Shown one piece after another: positions 25,660-37,522 of a DNA stretch of 64,000 nucleotides (position 1 is its first letter; each line of letters begins with the position of its first letter). The notes beneath the pieces were generated by a model. The model worked only from the letters and a program-made list of their open reading frames with translations. It searched no databases and was not told where the DNA came from. The translations under genes and the position numbers were made by a program. The stretch lies in assembly GCA_036571765.1 (NCBI GenBank), contig BROE01000015.1, positions 1,260,224-1,324,223 of the forward strand. Reading direction: 5' to 3'. The stretch is from Plecoglossus altivelis (Eukaryota; Chordata; Actinopteri; Osmeriformes; Plecoglossidae).

Positions 25660-28600
25660 ACCTGAGAAAAACGGCGGGTATAATGCATAAGTACAGACGC
25701 ATGATGATAACTGAGAATATCAGGTTCTGTATGAGGAACTGAATTTAATGTTCTGTCATGTATGCCCAGTTTCCAGTAAAGGAGTTGCACAAAGGAGTTG
25801 TACTTATGGCAGAAAAATAAAAGCTGATCTTGAAATGTATTTGCTGGAACACCAGTTGCAGGACAGTGCATGGTCACTGGTGATTTATGTTTATTGTAGG
25901 AAAAATTGCATATATAAAAACGTACTGTTAGATTTATATATGCAGGCAATGGAGAAAACAAAATACAAATTAAATGACTTGTCTCTTTATTTCACAGCCA
26001 AAAAGAATTTGGTCGGTTCTGAATGCACATCCACGATGTGTAACATTAGAAATGTAAAGGGCTGAGAAAGTTCCTAAAATAAATGGCGTGAGATAGGAAA
26101 TCATAATGTTAACTTGTGTATTCATCAGGGAATTGAAGCACATCGAATTGTAGTCTTGTAATTGTCTCCCAACGTATAACTAACTGTAGGGGGTTAAATA
26201 TTGGTCTAAAACAAGCAAAACAAATCCCCCTATGGTTTAATTTGAAGATGGAAAACTAAGCAGTGTATTAGCATGAACCAAATGACGCCAATACAAATAT
26301 AATTACAGTTATTTGACTCCATGTGTTAAATAATAGCAAGAATGGTCAAGTAAGGTTAAATGAAAAACACATGAAGGAAATACAAATGAAGGAAATCAAT
26401 TACAAGGCAAAACATGTTACAACATGCAAGTTAACTCTTACCTACACCACCATGACTATTAAAGAGATAGAAAACAAGAGGTGGGAAAGGAGTAGGACTG
26501 TATAAGCCAGAGCTGAGGAGAAGGCCTCAGGATATATCCCAAGAACAATGCTTCACCTTTTCCTTTATACACAAGCACAACCAATCAGACCACTTCTTGA
26601 CTCTTACTTATCAACATATGACTAGCAATGCACAGCAAGCTAGACAATGGCATGCGAAAGCCATCAAGTTGAGACTCTGTCCAGTAATTACAGATAGCAT
26701 ATTAAAGGTGAGGGCAGGTTGACACCCAGCCTTTACATAAGTGAATAAAATTTAGTTTGAGATCGGATGGACGAACTAGGAAAGGACACCCCTTGAATGT
26801 GAACTGTGTCAGGCACAAAAAGTGGAACGGGATAGGTAGTAATGCAGACTTTGCTATAGAAACCTGCTTGCGAGCAGAGTTTTTAAATCTCTCTTTCTGG
26901 GACAGAAAACACAGAGTTAGTCTCATTTTAGCTCTACTCAACTCTTTCTGTAATTGCCTGGTTTACTCAATATTGATAATTCAATGTTTTTGAAGAGGTA
27001 TCATTCCAAAAGATGTGTATAGTTGGGGGGATTGGGTAATTGTGCATCTTCTTTGGCAAGCTCAGGACGTATCTGGTTACTCTACCACATGGAAACAAGA
27101 ACCAGCAGGGTTATCTCCGTGCTGACTCACAAAAGCTTACTTCTAAACTTCCTGGTGGAACAGACTTTACCGTGTTAGCTGATAAGGGTGAGAATATATG
27201 TGTAGAGATATTTGGGGCTAGGAAGACTCATACCTGTTGTCAGAGACCAGTTTCCCCTTGTGTTTCCACAGCCTCATATTCTTCCCTCCAGTTTCCCATT
27301 GTGCTTGAGAACCAGGGCTCCCAGTGGCGCTGACCTAAACCTCTGACACCCAGGAAAAATAATGTTGTCCCAGGTACAGTAACTTAAAGCTGTCTCACTC
27401 AAGCAGATCTAACTGTAGTATGCAATTTGGAGCGAGGCTCACTGTGGGCAAGGCACAACTTTTTTAATGACACAGAACATTCTCAAAAGGCCCTACATAT
27501 CTCTCTCGTCGAAACAAGTATACATGCTTTTGCTATATAATAAGACCAGTAATGTGATGTATTTTTATACAGCCTAACCAACAACTGCACCGTTGTTAGC
27601 ATAAAATTTGAGTTCTCACCAAAGGTGTCTAAAACAAAAACAGACCTATTTTATGTCTAGCCTGTGTGGTGAATAAACTATCCGCACAATTATCCAATGA
27701 TGTGGTGATTAACTGAATGTACTCTACAGACGCACAGACGATGCATGATCATTGAAAACACAACCCATAAGGAACTCTTAATTGATGAACTCCATAAACT
27801 CAATTTTGTCCTGAAAATACAATATGAAAGAAAATTGTTTATGCATTCACTCTCTACGCCGTACCCACTGTAATTTCTTGGTGAGAGGAATTTCCTCACC
27901 TAATACACCTGTGTTCTGCATTGCAAATCTTTAGAGGGACGATGACTCTTTTGCATTGGGAGATCCAATTACGCTTGGCTGTATCAGTCCATGGAAGAGG
28001 GGTAGCTGGGCTCCCTCCAGGCTACACTGGCACAGTAAACACCAGGTCATCAGCTGATGACACTCACTGGTCCTGCTGCTCTATGCTGTCTGTCTCAGAG
28101 CCTTATTATCATCACACAAACATATACACAGGCAGCGCACAACCATACACACAAGACACACACACATGTTCTGCACATGGCCATGCATGCATGTTGGCAT
28201 GCACACTCACCTAACACACCTACACACATGCAGGCTGCTGCAAAAGCATACAAAACATGTACAGCCACATGCAGTGACAGCACACACATATCCTTTCCGA
28301 AGGCAACCATACCATACTGTCCAGTGTGGGTTGTGCTGACTGGCAAGCGCTGTGCTACAGAACCACCCCTGTCACCACTTGCGGTAGATGCATTTGTGGA
28401 AGGTGAGAATTAAGGTAGGCAGGAGGTGTCTTGCACCTCAGCCTCCTTGCCACTCCTTCTGGGCTAAGTCAGTCGAACAAAGGATGGATGTCTCAGGGAT
28501 GCATTGTCTATAGAGATTTACAGGTAGAGATAAAATCAAAAGTGTCTGTTCAATTAATTTTTAAAGCAGTACACACATACATCTCTGCACACACATTTCA

Positions 28601-29220
28601 GCCTGGATTTTTATCTTTCTGTAGTTGCTATGTATTTATGATTTTCTCTGTGTTTATTACACATTTGCAGTGATTCATTCATTGGGTTGCAGTTATGGTT
28701 TGGTTTGATGTGTAATATTATTTGCAATTATTTATTTATTGGATTGCAGTTACCGTCTAATGTGTAATATAATTTATTTGTTTCCTTCTTCTGTGTTTTT
28801 TTTTACCTGTGCAGTTGTTGTGTAAAATGGATGGATGGACTGAGAGTTGCTGCTTGCAATCGAGAAAGGAGTTGGAAACAAAGTTCTCAAGTCAAATGTT
28901 TCCTGTTGTTCCTGTAGTAGCTGCATTTACATCAGTCAGTTTTTTTCTTTTAGAACAAAATCTAAATATGTAATTTGGCTGTACTGTTTGATCAGGATAT
29001 AAGAATTAGCAGAACTGACGATGTCAGAATAAACACAAAAAACATGTCATGGTTGCAGTGCAAGTCTGACAAGTCAAGAAATAGTGTCGACGTGAAAGCG
29101 TGTGCAGTTCAGAGAGATAAAAAAGAGAGTTGCGACCCTCCCAAGGACTTCTGTTGTAATCAAATGCAGAAGTAAAGCATGTCATAGGCATCATTCTAAA
29201 TGTTGTATTATTCAAACATT
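25660..29220. other. Non-coding DNA, no gene seen
   Basis: No supported gene. CA-rich and CATG-rich simple sequence occupies about 28100-28280 and produces His/Thr-rich frames on both strands. The open frames at 25602-25961 and 25748-26065 overlap on opposite strands with no family features. Confidence 0.55.
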
Positions 29221-29224
29221 CAAC

Positions 29225-29830
29225 CCCATTCATTTGGGTTCCTACGTTGCTTTTGTTAGTATGCTTATTATTAGGGTTACTCCGGTAGGAGGGAACGTAT
29301 TGTTTTTGTTAGTATTCTTAATTTTATTAGGGGTCCTCTGGTAGAAGGGAACCTATTGTGTTTGTTAGTTTTATTATAAGGATTCCTCTGTAAGGAGGAA
29401 ACCTGTTGTTATTATTATTAGGATTCCTCATTAAGTAGGAAACGTATTGTTATTGTTAGTTTTATTATTATTGGTGGCCAAACAGCAAAGCAGCACAGCC
29501 ACCACAAGTGTTTCTACCTTTCTTATTGTAATTATTAGAATTCCTTAGTGAGGAGGAAACCTATTGTAAAAGTTGGTTTTATTGGTGGCCAAACAGCAAA
29601 GCAGCAAAGCCACCTTTGTGATTCTTCTTCTTCTTCGTCGTCGTCGTCGTCTTCATCTTCTTCTTCTTCTTCTTCTTCGTGGCCAAGCAGCAAAGCTGCA
29701 AAGCCACCTAGGTGATTCTACCTTTTCTTCTATTTATTATTATTATTGGTGGCCAAGCAGCGAAGCGGCAAAGCCACCTAAATGATCCTACCTTTTTGGT
29801 AGCGAAGCAGTGAAGCGTTTCTACCTATTC
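29225..29830. repeat. Compound array of short hairpin modules with TTATTA spacers
   Basis: Two interleaved unit types. One is about 30 nt of the form GGATTCCTC..GAGGAAACCTATTG (at roughly 29275, 29328, 29378, 29420 and 29537). The other is a 31-nt GGTGGC..GCCACC hairpin in four copies (29473-29503, 29584-29614, 29678-29708, 29748-29778). TTATTA and TTC triplet runs separate them. Related GGAGGAAAACTATTG sequence occurs at 62356-62440. The Leu/Arg-rich frame at 29573-29785 is a by-product. Confidence 0.8.
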
Positions 29831-30250
29831 TTTTTCGTATCACGCATCCTCTTCTGCTGATTGTTGGCAGCCGCTAGAACCATATGGTCCAAAGTTGTGA
29901 AATTTGGCATACACATTTAGGTCAGTCACTTCTTAATTCATACCAAGTTTCATATCTCCCATTTGACCACTCTAGCGTCACCAACAGGTCAAAGTTGGAC
30001 GTGTGTTTACATGAGTAACTTTTTAACCTTATGGCTGATTTTTTTAAATGAGGTGTTGTTGGATACCCTTGAGCAAGACGAGTTCAACACACCCAAAATT
30101 GGCTTTGATTTATGGTTGAATTGACAAATTTGCCTCCTGGACCATCAGACCCTGCAACTCCTGTGCCTCGTGCCATGGGTGTGCCATAGGACTTAACTCT
30201 TTCAGCTTCAGCAAAGTGCTGTGCTCTCCCTCAGGTTTGTCAGTATAGTT
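29831..30250. repeat. Repeat segment adjoining the hairpin array
   Basis: Contains phrases familiar from fish interspersed repeats (GAAATTTGGCATACACATTTAGG, CATACCAAGTTTCATATC, CAACAGGTCAAAGTTGG). It directly follows the hairpin modules, so the two are probably one composite element. No coding content. Confidence 0.5.
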
Positions 30251-30785
30251 GTTAATTACATTTTTGCAAAATGTTGATTACATTTCATTGCAAATGTTGT
30301 AGTATCTGTTCACTTTACTTGGTATGTATCCTGTCAAATTGTAGAAAGCACATGTCTCTGTTATAGCATGTTTTGTGACAGATGCAGCCTGCTTTGACTA
30401 AGCGGGCAGTGATCATTTCTGATTATGGAAAGCCATTGTATTATGTCAATATATTGTTCCAATTTTTAAGCCTGCTTAATCATCCGAGCCTTAATCAGGC
30501 ACGGAGGCAGAGGTTGTAAACATTGGGGCTCAAACCGCAGACGTATTATTAGTTTGATGTTATGCTAGATAGGGACTTTCATGTGTAATACGAGCGTGCA
30601 CAGTGCTCAAGCCAAAAATGTTTGCCTTTATTTGAGCGCTAAATAGTTTTTTGAGCTTTATGTAAAATAAACTTTTTTCATTTAGTAAACATTATCTGGT
30701 AAAGGGGATGTCTTTACCAGAGCTGCCATCTCTCATGCATCGGCAGTGAGATACATGCATTTGATTGTTTCCAGAGCTTGTACAG
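30251..30785. other. Non-coding DNA, no gene seen
   Basis: AT-rich, with no gene or recognised repeat. Confidence 0.5.
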
Positions 30786-30786
30786 T

Positions 30787-31100
30787 GAGAGTAAAAAGTA
30801 TTTGAACCCTTGCTGATTTAGTTGGTTTGCCCACTAATAAAGACATGATCATTCTATACTTTTAATGGTAAATGTATTCTAACATGGAGAGACAGAATAT
30901 CAAAAAGAAAATCCATGAAATAACTGTAAAGAATATATATTAATTAATTTGTTTTTCGTTGAGGGAAATAAGTACTTGATCCCTCTAGCCAAAAGCACTA
31001 AATACTTGGTGGCAAAGCCTTTCTTTGCAAGCACAGTGGGAAGACGTTTGTTGCAGTTAACCACAAGGTTAACACACATATTAGGAGAATATATAATCCT
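30787..31100 (-). mobile_element. Tc1/mariner remnant, terminal repeat and transposase C-terminus
   Basis: Begins with a Tc1-type terminal repeat (CAGTGAGAGTAAAAAGTATTTGAACCC; key part CAGTGAG..AAGTATTTGAAC). A second AAATAAGTACTTGAT phrase lies at about 30967. The minus strand encodes a short tail VNCNKRLPTVLAKKGFATKY, in the position and style of a Tc1 transposase C-terminus. The other end and the catalytic core are missing. Confidence 0.7.
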
Positions 31101-31432
31101 ACTCGGCACTGTTTTTTGAGATCAGGAACAGAATTGCATTCCATCAGTTTCTCCACTCTTAAGACAGCACTGGGAATGGTCTGCTTTGCATCCAGGAAGT
31201 CTGACAAAAGGCTGGTCTCATCTTCCTGATAGCCTTCTCGTTTCATTGTTTTTAAACTGCACATAAGATATTGACTTGGTGAAACTCTACTGCAGTTGGT
31301 ACTGGATTCCTCTGTCTCATGCAGGCAGATTTGTCTTCCAAAGTAAACCTGCTGGTCAACACAAACAAATGTCCTTGTAGATGTTGCCATCACAATCCCT
31401 GTTTGCTCAGTCTTCCAGATACTGTATTTCAA
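31101..31432 (-). pseudogene. Unidentified ~107-codon reading frame fused to the transposon end
   Basis: Minus-strand frame from ATG at 31432, with an internal ATG at 31390. It runs without a stop into the Tc1/mariner remnant and ends at 30998. The part outside the transposon has even, protein-like composition with several Cys and charged residues (VDQQVYFGRQICLHETEES, YQEDETSLLSDFLDAKQ, SAVLRVEKLMECNSVPDL), unlike most chance frames in this window. I do not recognise the family. It could be a piece of a host gene copied or captured next to the element, part of another transposon, or chance. No splice signals were established. Confidence 0.35.
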
Positions 31433-31599
31433 CCAACTACATTGGTGTGTGTCTAATCTGAGGTTTGTGAACAGTAAACATTTAAATCACTAGACCACCA
31501 GATCACTACAAACAAATGGAGTGGAAGAACAGGATGGGTGGGAAAACAAACTTGACCCTCTCAATAGACATATAATAAAATGTTTAATTGAATGCTATT
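31433..31599. other. Short spacer, nothing seen
   Basis: AT-rich sequence between the ORF fragment and the LTR-like region; no feature supported. Confidence 0.5.
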
Positions 31600-32250
31600 G
31601 GTTGCCTTGTATTTTCTGTTATATTGATCAAACTCATTTTTTATAATAAATTGAGCCTGATTATGTCAGAGAAATTGTAACATATAAGTATGTAACCTTT
31701 ATTCTGTATTAATAGTATTATGTTTTCAGCATTCGTGACTACGTCAGCCCCGTCCAGGGGACTCTTGCTACTCTGGGGTGTGGGTAAGCGTTCTGTCCCT
31801 GGGTGAGTCTAACATTTGGTGGTCTGTTTGTGGCAACAGAGTATAATTACCTTTAGAATAAAATTACCCCTCACAGAGGATATTTGGTCAGTTAGGGCAG
31901 ATGCCCCTGCAGATTTGGGAGGGTTTGATGAGAGTTCTTATCACTTGAATGAAAGTTTGGAAACAGTTGGAGTCAATTTAATGTTTTCTCATAAGGAGAA
32001 AGCCTATCACAGAACTTGACATGAGACTTGTATGTTTTAAATGAACCAATGACTATTGAGAATTGTTTGTGGTGATGACAATGTAAATGGTTATGCTTGG
32101 AGACAAGACATCAGACAACTTTGTACAACTGTGACGGCTTGCCTCGCTTCATACGCGAGTAATGAAATTCCTTGAGATCCATCGACTCTGTGCATACTTG
32201 ATGGAGGAAAATTTGACAGATGACAGATTGTCATCTAGATTAGATTGAAT
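31600..32250 (+). mobile_element. LTR-retroelement-like sequence, non-coding remnant
   Basis: 31667-31815 resembles the R-U5 end of an LTR: a CTTTATTCTGTATTAATA stretch, a C/G-rich middle, then TCTAACA followed by TTTGGTGGTCTGT, the layout of an LTR end plus primer-binding site. 32041-32126 is about 90% identical by eye to the reverse complement of 62819-62904, which carries a TATAAATGG box. I saw no gag, pol or env coding sequence. Probably solo or fragmentary LTRs of an old endogenous retroelement; the boundaries and family are uncertain. Confidence 0.5.
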
Positions 32251-32555
32251 TTGTATCAAGTTCTACTAAGTGTTGTTTATATGGTAAATGGTAAAGTGGA
32301 CTGATGAATTTTTAAAATGTGTTTGACAAGTCCCATTTACTTCCAACAACAGTTGAAGGTTAAATGTTAAGTAGAACTGCCAGGTGGTATAAGTTATTGT
32401 AGTTCATAAACATACAAATTATATAATAACAATAATAATAAAGTATTAGATATATACATGATACAACACACTGATAACCAATAGAAATGATGTTTAAACA
32501 TACCAAAAATGACGGTAAATTGAGATGGTGCTTCTGTCTGTCCCGCCATTTTTTT
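32251..32555. other. Non-coding DNA, nothing seen
   Basis: AT-rich with an ATA/AAT simple stretch at 32413-32445. Confidence 0.5.
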
Positions 32556-33110
32556 GAATTACAGTGAGCCACTCTAACCACATGATCGTTGGTTGGCAAG
32601 ATCTTAGCGTCCTACCTGTCTTTTTCTATGGCTCGGGTGCAGTTGCTCTGGATAAGCTGCGCTGGTTGACCCAGCTGCTCTTGAATGACACTTGCAGTAC
32701 TTTGATGGCTTACCTCACCATGACGTGGTGTCGGCGCTATCTCAAGTCGAACAAAACTGGCTTGCACTGCTTCCAGTCAGCCACCAATTGGCAACACCAG
32801 CACTGCATGAAGTTGAACACACCCAATGTCTTTTTGATGACTGACCTGTGCTTTCTGAACCAGAACAACTTACATTGACTGACAAAGCAAGTGGCCAGAA
32901 AGAGGTGTGGGCATTGGCCACAAGATATATAATTATTGGAGTGGGGTGGGGGTGGTACTCTCTTCCCCACACCAAAATAGCTGAAGAGCTGAGAGCGAGA
33001 GAAACGCGAAACTAGACAGTTAGGAAGACTGGAAGTCGTTGCATGGATAGCTGACCTGCTGGAGACCCTGCGTACACAGGGAACCCCTCAAAACGTTTTA
33101 AACACATACC
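32556..33110. other. Unclassified GC-balanced segment
   Basis: Less AT-rich than its surroundings, with open frames on both strands (32564-32878 plus; 32737-32970 minus) but no recognised motif. A TATATAATTATTGG phrase at 32925 followed by purine-rich leader-like sequence could be another retroelement end. Not identified. Confidence 0.3.
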
Positions 33111-35868
33111 TAGGCAGTAAGCCTGAGCTTATGCTTAGGATAAGCAAGAGTTACCTGTATAGTGCAAACTATGATTGGTGTGAGTTGTCTGTGATAGGAC
33201 ATGCTACTAGTTATTATTCTTTATTCTGCAGCTACAAGAGACTGAGTAGGTCTTGTTCCTCTGGGTATTTCGTACAATGTTCCTCCCTCCCAAAACAAAC
33301 CCTTCTGAGTTTCCCACATGCTATGACCTTGGGTGGCGTAGTCAAACTGCCCACTGGCCACACACTCATGGCTTTACACACTACTCAAGACCATGTATGT
33401 GCACACACCTGCTGTCTTGCACACATGTACCCCTGCATATTTACAACACAAACTCACACATAGGGTGTAGGGGAGAGACCCGTCTTTCTATGTGAGAACT
33501 ATCACTTCTCCAAATTGGGTGGAACAGCGAAGAGAACTTTCTTGTCAATCAGATTATTTATGTGAGTTTTAATATTATAGGTTTTGTTCAGCTGGATGAA
33601 GGGTGTCATCTAATGAGGCAGTTTTTTTTGTAAACGGCTATGTTGAATGGCCAGCCATGCCCATCTCAGTAGTATGTAAACCAACCTGCTGATTTGATCA
33701 TGTCAATTATAATAATTATTGTGTATGTTTTTGTGTGTGAATGTGTTCCCATCACAACCTCCATGACGCCTGGATTTCATTCGTATATTTGGGATGCGCT
33801 AGGAGATGCACCATAATAATCTCCTGGTAACATTAAAAGCCATTAGTGTTTTTAGACCATGATATAAGGGATGTTTCAGCTCATGTCTGACAGCTGATTG
33901 TAACTGTGTCCAAATAACATGAGGTTGTTATGAAAATATTGTATTGTCTTGTTTAGCTTTGCTTAGCATCATACGTTAATCCAACTAGTTGTTTTGTGTT
34001 AGACACATTTGAAAAAAATCTTTCATGGACATTCAAAACAAAGAAGAGAAAGAAGTTGAAAAAGAGATAAATATACTTGCAGTGAAAATGAAAAAGGAAA
34101 GTCTGAAAGTCAAGAAAGAGAAACAGGCAAAGAGAAATTGAGAGAAAGAGGCAGAGAGAGAGAGACAGTCAAAAATATTTGAAGCAAAGGCAGGAAGGAG
34201 AGTGAATTGTGCTTGGGAAGCTGAGAGGGCTGAGAGCTGGACCTCACTGCGTACAATCACTAGGTTTCCATGCAAACAACATAGGCGGTTAAGGGGGAGG
34301 ATGTTAAGGAGAAGGCAACACCCTTGTGTTGCGCTTTGTTGTGTGACACATACACAGCCCACCCTAGCATTCCAGCTCCTATATTTGGCCTTGAATGCAA
34401 TTGCAGGTTTGAGTGTGACAAAAGAGACTGTGGCAGGCTGTGCTAAGGACAACACACTGTGCACTGTTTATTTGTGTCAGAGGAAGCTATATAACTATGA
34501 ATAAATATGATGTCTTCGGCATTCAAATTAAACAGCTGACAGTTGGAATGGTATGGATGCAATTTCTACAATTTGTGTAAATTCTCTACTTTTAATGTAG
34601 ACTCATCGCTCGTGGATGTGTGTGCATGTGTGTACTTGGGTAATTATACAGTAGTGGACCTGTGGCAGGACAGTAAATCAAGTGTAGAATGGCTTGGCCC
34701 TGCGGCTAGTAGGGTTCCTCACCCAGACGGGACATCAGGGAGGAGACACCAGCACGACTTAACTGCTGCCTCTAGGCTGCACTGTCCATTGCCAGCACAT
34801 TTGTTGCTATTAAAAACCTTCTTAAGCACAGAGAGAACCAAACTCAACACTCTCAATCTATATGCATTTCAATTTACTTTATTAGAAGCAGCTTCTTTTA
34901 AAATAAATTGTTTTTATTTTGGTATCTGGCAAATCGCCTGCACATGCAGATACATAATTCATGCATACACATGTGTACACGTTTAGAGACACAAGAACAG
35001 GTGAGTTGTTTGTCATTCAACTCTGGGTGTGTCCCCCCTACTACAAATCAACCAACCAGGGGGAGCGAAGTGCTTGATGAGAAGGCCAACCTTGCTTGCC
35101 AACACACAGAACGTGACTTCAAAGTCTTCCTGGAGACCAGACATGTGCCAACATGAGTCAAAATCACACCCTAACACCAGAACACACACACTCGCACAAA
35201 CATACACATAGTCACGTGCACACACACATCTTCTTTTTCTGTCGCTTTCAGGAAATTAAAACTTTGCTCTTTACAGGAACTAAGTAAAAGGTAAGGGTAA
35301 GACTACTTGAGATAAATGCCACATCTGAGTCAGAAACATTGGCTTGATGCACACTGTTTTTCTGCCATCTGTTTACCACAGACAGGAGCGCCCACCCCGC
35401 CCCCTCACCCACCAAGCCTCTGGGGTAGGGGTGGAAGCTGCAACCTATTTGGTCCGTTGGTTGGTTGAGAGGCCCCTGCACTAAAAAAGGCAGCTGTGCC
35501 GAGGAACACACCCATCACCATAACCCCAACCCCACCTAAACACTATGATGACACAAGTCCTGCGGGCCAACTTCAGACAGGCTGAACCAGCCAGTCAGAC
35601 AGACAGCCCTCCCCTTGGCTTGGTAAACAAGGAGTTGGGTGGAGACGGTGTTGCCTATGCTGATTGGTGATCAGGAGGGGCAACTGCAGGCAGTTTACCA
35701 TGACAGCAGACCACACCCACATTATTATATTTTTGGTTACACCCCTCCCAAGGTGCATCCTGAGAAAGCTATATCATATACAGAAATGGGGTACTCAAGT
35801 CTGGTTCAGTGCTGAGGAAAATTAAGATATATTTGGAGATAAATATAACAGAAACTAACTCCTAACCT
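33111..35868. other. Non-coding DNA, no gene seen
   Basis: No supported gene. Purine-rich sequence covers 34040-34200. The 147-codon plus-strand frame at 34543-34986 and the 143-codon minus-strand frame at 34033-34464 have biased composition and no motifs. Confidence 0.5.
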
Positions 35869-36203
35869 TTAAAGGCAGGGTAGGTTGTTAAGAAGCACTT
35901 TTTGTCATATTTGCCAGAAGCAACTTCACTTCTTGATGGAAACCAATATATCCAATGGTTAGGAAATTATTCCGACATCTGTGGGCATCGCAATATTATT
36001 GTAAACACAACCAATCATTAAGCGGTACCCAGACTATTGATTGGACGGGCTGCCTGCGCACACTGTGCCCCTCCAATCAATGCTTATTACTATAATTTTG
36101 TGGGAGTGGCTTTGAGGGAAGGAGATGGCATATTTTGGTTTGAATCATGTCAAAAAGAAGCTTAAATAGCTAGCTTTGCATAACTTGCCTACACTGCCTT
36201 TAA
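35869..36203. mobile_element. MITE with TTAA target duplication, 335 nt
   Basis: Both ends carry TTAA followed inward by a terminal inverted repeat: AGGCAGGGTAGG on the left and, on the reverse strand, AGGCAGTGTAGG on the right (one mismatch in 12). The interior is non-coding. TTAA duplications are a feature of piggyBac- and Kolobok-type transposases, so it is probably a non-autonomous member of such a family mobilised in trans. Confidence 0.72.
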
Positions 36204-37380
36204 GGACAATTTGTTTTGGACGATTTGCTAAGGACATTTTTCATGGCTGTTCTCACGTTGTGTCAGTTATAGTTGTCAGTTGTCAGAATTCAACAGAAAC
36301 TTTAGAAAAAGTTTAATGTGCAGAATCCGAGACAGAAAACAATCTATAAATAACCTCACACCTCTCGACCACTAAAGATGAACATGTGAATTTTTCTTAA
36401 TGCCATGGCAACTTGGAGGTACAAATGAATTCTACCTGCACAGGCTACACTTTGTTGATGTAAATGTTGCTTGTTAAATCAGTTACTGGCAGAACAAACA
36501 CGTATTTGGTATTTAAAGATACAATACAGACAATGCGACAATATGAAGGAATCAAAGCATATAGCCAAGACACAAGAAACATTAACTCCCCCTGAAAATA
36601 CAGTTAATTCATACAACTGCAGTAGTTACACTTGCCCACGTCTGTAATTGCACTTACTTGGTTAAGGCCTAGCCTGAAGCAGGTCAAGATCAAATGGAAC
36701 ATGACTTACCTATGACCTTAATCTACGGGCAAGATACATCGAGGAGGGGGGCATTTTGTTTAAAAGATTACCCCAAAAAATGAGTGATTCCCTTAACACT
36801 GTGTGGGATATATTTTGGCTGTGGCTAAACCCTATCACATGTACAACACTTCTATCATTTTTGTGCTGGCTTTGAGGTGGCAACACGTAAATATTTTGTT
36901 TCAGAGGGGACAGTGCTGTATGGAAAGTCGATCAGTTGTCAGCAAGGTGTGACCATTTACATACCCTCGGAACTTGTCCTGTCCCTCCCCCTGAACCATC
37001 CCCTTATTGCTTTACAGTAAAATAGACACACAAGAACATGAGTAACACAAACTGTGCCCTAAAGTATTCTTCAAATTAAATCGTTTTTTTTCCAGAAAGC
37101 TAATCTTATTATTTGATTAGCTTGATTTATCCACAGAAGACTTAGTCACAGGAGGTACAGAGTGCAGTCTAACTGATGAGGTACACAGACAACACACATG
37201 ACCAGTAAAGCTTGCACATCTGACTGAGATAGACACCTTGACACATTTGCAAGGGGAGCTACTTTACTGAGAAAAGTTAAGTGTTACTGTTTACATATGT
37301 GTCACCAGAATATCTTATGAACATTATACATTTTTACATTAGAATTCAGTTTGTCTAGTTTTTATTGAGCCCTGCGACTT
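36204..37380. other. Non-coding DNA, no gene seen
   Basis: AT-rich, with no gene or clear repeat. Confidence 0.5.
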
Positions 37381-37384
37381 GCTG

Positions 37385-37522
37385 GCCCCAGTCTAGGGTG
37401 TACCCCGCCTATGGCCGAAAGCTACTGGGTTAGGCTCCAGTCACCTGTGACCCCAAGATTGGAATGAGCGGCACTGCAATCCCTCCCAGGGATTAGCAGT
37501 GGACAATAGATGGATGGATAGT
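37385..37522 (+). mobile_element. Fish LINE/SINE 3' tail ending in GGATGGATAG
   Basis: Contains the phrases CCCAGTCTAGGGTGTACCCCGCC, TTAGGCTCCAG, GTGACCCC and a final ATGGATGGATAG tail. This is a very common 3' terminus of non-LTR elements in fish genomes. Only the tail is present, as expected for strong 5' truncation. Confidence 0.75.

Noticed and set aside
29573..29785. Leu/Arg-rich frame
   Set aside because: Translation of TTC/CGT triplet repeats and hairpin units.
34033..34464. 143-codon minus-strand frame rich in Phe and Ser
   Set aside because: Produced by a purine-rich tract on the plus strand.
34543..34986. 147-codon plus-strand frame
   Set aside because: Longest frame in this part, but Cys/His/Thr-rich simple sequence at both ends and no motif.
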